A DNA stretch of 13,997 nucleotides from Bacteroidales bacterium UBA4243. Its GTDB lineage: Bacteria; Bacteroidota; Bacteroidia; Bacteroidales; F082. The stretch spans positions 1 to 13,997 of the forward strand of contig DGXB01000041.1 of assembly GCA_002396205.1 (NCBI GenBank). The letters are read 5' to 3'. Positions 12,777 through 13,997 of this stretch are shown here, piece after piece (within the stretch, counting starts at the first letter, position 1; every line of letters begins with the position of its first letter). Below the pieces are notes generated by a model. It did not search any database. It had not been told where the DNA came from and saw nothing but the letters and a program-made list of their open reading frames with translations. Both the position numbers and the translations under genes were made by a program.

Positions 12777-13691
12777 TCAAGAAAAGTCATTTTTGTAATG
12801 GTTCCCCATCTGCTTAATTTTAGCAGCCATTTCCTTTCGCAGCCACAGTGGCTCTAATACTTCAAGCGCATCGCCGTTCCAAAGGAGTTCTTGGCGGAAA
12901 TCGAAAGTGGGACGCACCTCGACCGAGAAAATGCTGTAGTCGGCTGTTTGCACCAATTCTTTCTGCGTTTGGTGCAAAGGCAGCGAGCGCAGATAGTTGG
13001 CTTGGTTCGGGCTGACTTTCAGCTTCACGGTCTCCAACGGGCAGTTTTCTTCGCGGATGATGCCGAAACAGCCCTCAAAATAGACCTCGGGACTGAAATC
13101 CTTGGGATACTCAAAAGGTTCGTCTGTGAGTTTGGCCTCCAAAAAGCGGTCCAAGGAATAGATTCGGATTTTGCCCTCATTGACGCTGTTGCCGACCAAA
13201 TACCAGCGTTGGCGGAACAGTTTCACGCAATAGGGCGCCACTCGGAAAGTGCTTTCGTGTTCCCTCCAATAGCTCTTGTAGGTGATTTCCAATACTTTGC
13301 CTTGCTTCATCGCCTTCATGACGTCTTCGAGGAAGGTTTGTCCCGAAGGGATGCTTTCCAACAGGATGCGGTCGCTGAGCGATTTGTTGTCCAACAGCGT
13401 GTTGCTGGCCGACATGGTGTTGAGCAGCCAGCGTTGCAGGCCGTCGTCTTCGAGCGCCTCGCGGTTCTCGATGTAATAGCGGTCGCCGTCGCTCTTGTCG
13501 CACATGATAACGAGGCCGAACATCTCTTCCACCGTGTTTTTCCAGGAGTGGAACGTGCGGCGCGGAATCTCCAGGCCCTCGCTCAAATCCGTTTCGAGCC
13601 AACGCCGGTTGATTTCCTTCAGTGTGATTTTCCTGGCGCGGTAGAGCGTCTCAACGAGCCAGACGTATTTGTTGATGAGGTTTTGGGACAT
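12777..13691 (-). CDS. WYL-domain transcriptional regulator
   Basis: The product is 304 aa. The N-terminal part (about 1-75) is a winged-helix region (INKYVWLVETLYRARKITLKEINRRW... IPRRTFHSWKNTVEEMF). A WYL domain follows (about 118-190) with VLEITYKSYWREHESTFRVAPYCVK, RWYLVG (162-167) and IRIYSLDR (175-182). The last part (about 218-298) is the WCX extension (VKLKVSPNQANYLRSLPLH, PTFDFRQELLWNGDALEVL). The family is abundant in Bacteroidales. WYL regulators elsewhere control phage-defence and DNA-repair operons and respond to nucleic-acid ligands. Its ATG is 5 bp after the Fic stop, so it is probably co-transcribed with Fic. The next gene downstream has its own promoter, whose dyad could be this protein's target. 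Confidence 0.88.
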   Translation of the reverse strand: MSQNLINKYVWLVETLYRARKITLKEINRRWLETDLSEGLEIPRRTFHSWKNTVEEMFGLVIMCDKSDGDRYYIENREALEDDGLQRWLLNTMSASNTLLDNKSLSDRILLESIPSGQTFLEDVMKAMKQGKVLEITYKSYWREHESTFRVAPYCVKLFRQRWYLVGNSVNEGKIRIYSLDRFLEAKLTDEPFEYPKDFSPEVYFEGCFGIIREENCPLETVKLKVSPNQANYLRSLPLHQTQKELVQTADYSIFSVEVRPTFDFRQELLWNGDALEVLEPLWLRKEMAAKIKQMGNHYKNDFS

Positions 13692-13696
13692 GGTTT

Positions 13697-13996
13697 TTAG
13701 TTTTTCTGATTGATAAGGTTCACCACCACCTTCACCATCACATCCTTTTCCTCGGGCTTGCTTTCGGCAATCATCAAGGTCAATGCAACCAAGGTGCTGT
13801 CGGCGAGGCGTTTGCTGCCGTCCTCGCGATAGAGGATGCCGTTATTGTTGAGGAACCACAGGAACAGCGTTGCGGCAATGCGTTTGTTGCCGTCGCTGAA
13901 CGAATGGTTCTTGGTGACAAGATACAGCAACATGGCCGCTTTTTCTTCCACGCTCGGATAAAGATCTTCGCCGCCAAAGGTCTGATAGATTTGACC
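13697..13996 (-). CDS. Fic/Doc family protein, C-terminal part (gene continues beyond the right edge)
   Basis: Only about 99 codons are in the window; the frame is open to the right edge and begins GQIYQTFGGEDLYPSVEEKA, so the start is outside. The Fic motif HSFSDGNKR (consensus HxFx[D/E]GN[G/K]R) is present and intact, in a context (LLYLVTKNHSFSDGNKRIAA, LFLWFLNNNG) typical of the Doc/RhuM-associated branch. Fic enzymes transfer AMP from ATP onto protein side chains, and Doc phosphorylates EF-Tu; the target here is unknown. The C-terminus is short after the motif (STLVALTLMIAESKPEEKD...). The WYL regulator begins 5 bp downstream. Whether an N-terminal RhuM domain or an inhibitory helix exists cannot be seen. 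Confidence 0.85.
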   Translation of the reverse strand, partial: GQIYQTFGGEDLYPSVEEKAAMLLYLVTKNHSFSDGNKRIAATLFLWFLNNNGILYREDGSKRLADSTLVALTLMIAESKPEEKDVMVKVVVNLINQKN

Positions 13997-13997
13997 A

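Overview
The window looks like chromosome from a member of the Bacteroidota, most likely order Bacteroidales. Several genes are preceded by the -7 element of that phylum (TAnnTTTG), Shine-Dalgarno sites are mostly absent, one protein carries a C-terminal type IX secretion (T9SS type A) sorting domain, and the lipoprotein and AAA/DUF4143 families are typical of gut Bacteroidales. Codon use is moderately GC-rich inside genes, and intergenic DNA is AT-rich. I saw no tRNA, rRNA, transposase, integrase or CRISPR array.

Layout, left to right. Positions 1-295 hold no recognisable gene but contain a (TG)16 microsatellite. At 296-885 (minus) is a ParE/RelE-type toxin with its acidic antitoxin, overlapping by ATGA behind a clear promoter. 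At 1234-4016 (minus) is a two-gene secreted-protein operon: a 164-aa T9SS-sorted protein, then a 763-aa beta-helix protein of the Cthe_2159/DUF4353 carbohydrate-binding type, again overlapping by ATGA. At 4114-6384 (minus) is a class II UvrA-like ABC ATPase without the UvrB-binding region.

The 600-bp gap after it (6385-6986) is the least ordinary part. It has four copies of a 21-bp motif at 33-34-bp spacing. Next comes a Bacteroidota promoter, then a rod-like RNA fold ending in a strong intrinsic terminator, so probably a stand-alone structured RNA. On the plus strand follow a small exported protein with three 13-residue FTHQTFGN repeats and a hydrophobic/basic tail, and a 530-aa lipoprotein with a C-terminal FGE/C-lectin-like (FISUMP/DUF1566-like) domain. 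These two genes are 12 bp apart, with a good ribosome-binding site and a terminator at 9034-9062.

Convergent to these is an AAA ATPase with DUF4143 (9061-10305, minus), whose upstream region carries a 42-bp tandem repeat. Then come an Amidohydrolase_3/YtcJ-like metal hydrolase (10432-12072, minus), a DEDDh 3'-5' exonuclease (12132-12626, minus) preceded by a 25-codon HTH-like remnant and an operator-like dyad, a WYL-domain regulator (12777-13691, minus), and the C-terminal part of a Fic/Doc protein running off the right edge.

Functional themes are cell-surface proteins (1.2-4.0 kb and 7.0-9.0 kb) and accessory stress or defence-type genes (toxin-antitoxin, UvrA2, AAA-DUF4143, and Fic-WYL-exonuclease). 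I do not see a complete new system that can be proven from sequence alone. The best candidates for something undescribed are the repeat array plus structured RNA plus THQTFGN protein/lipoprotein locus (6.45-9.06 kb) and the Fic-WYL-HTH remnant-exonuclease cluster.
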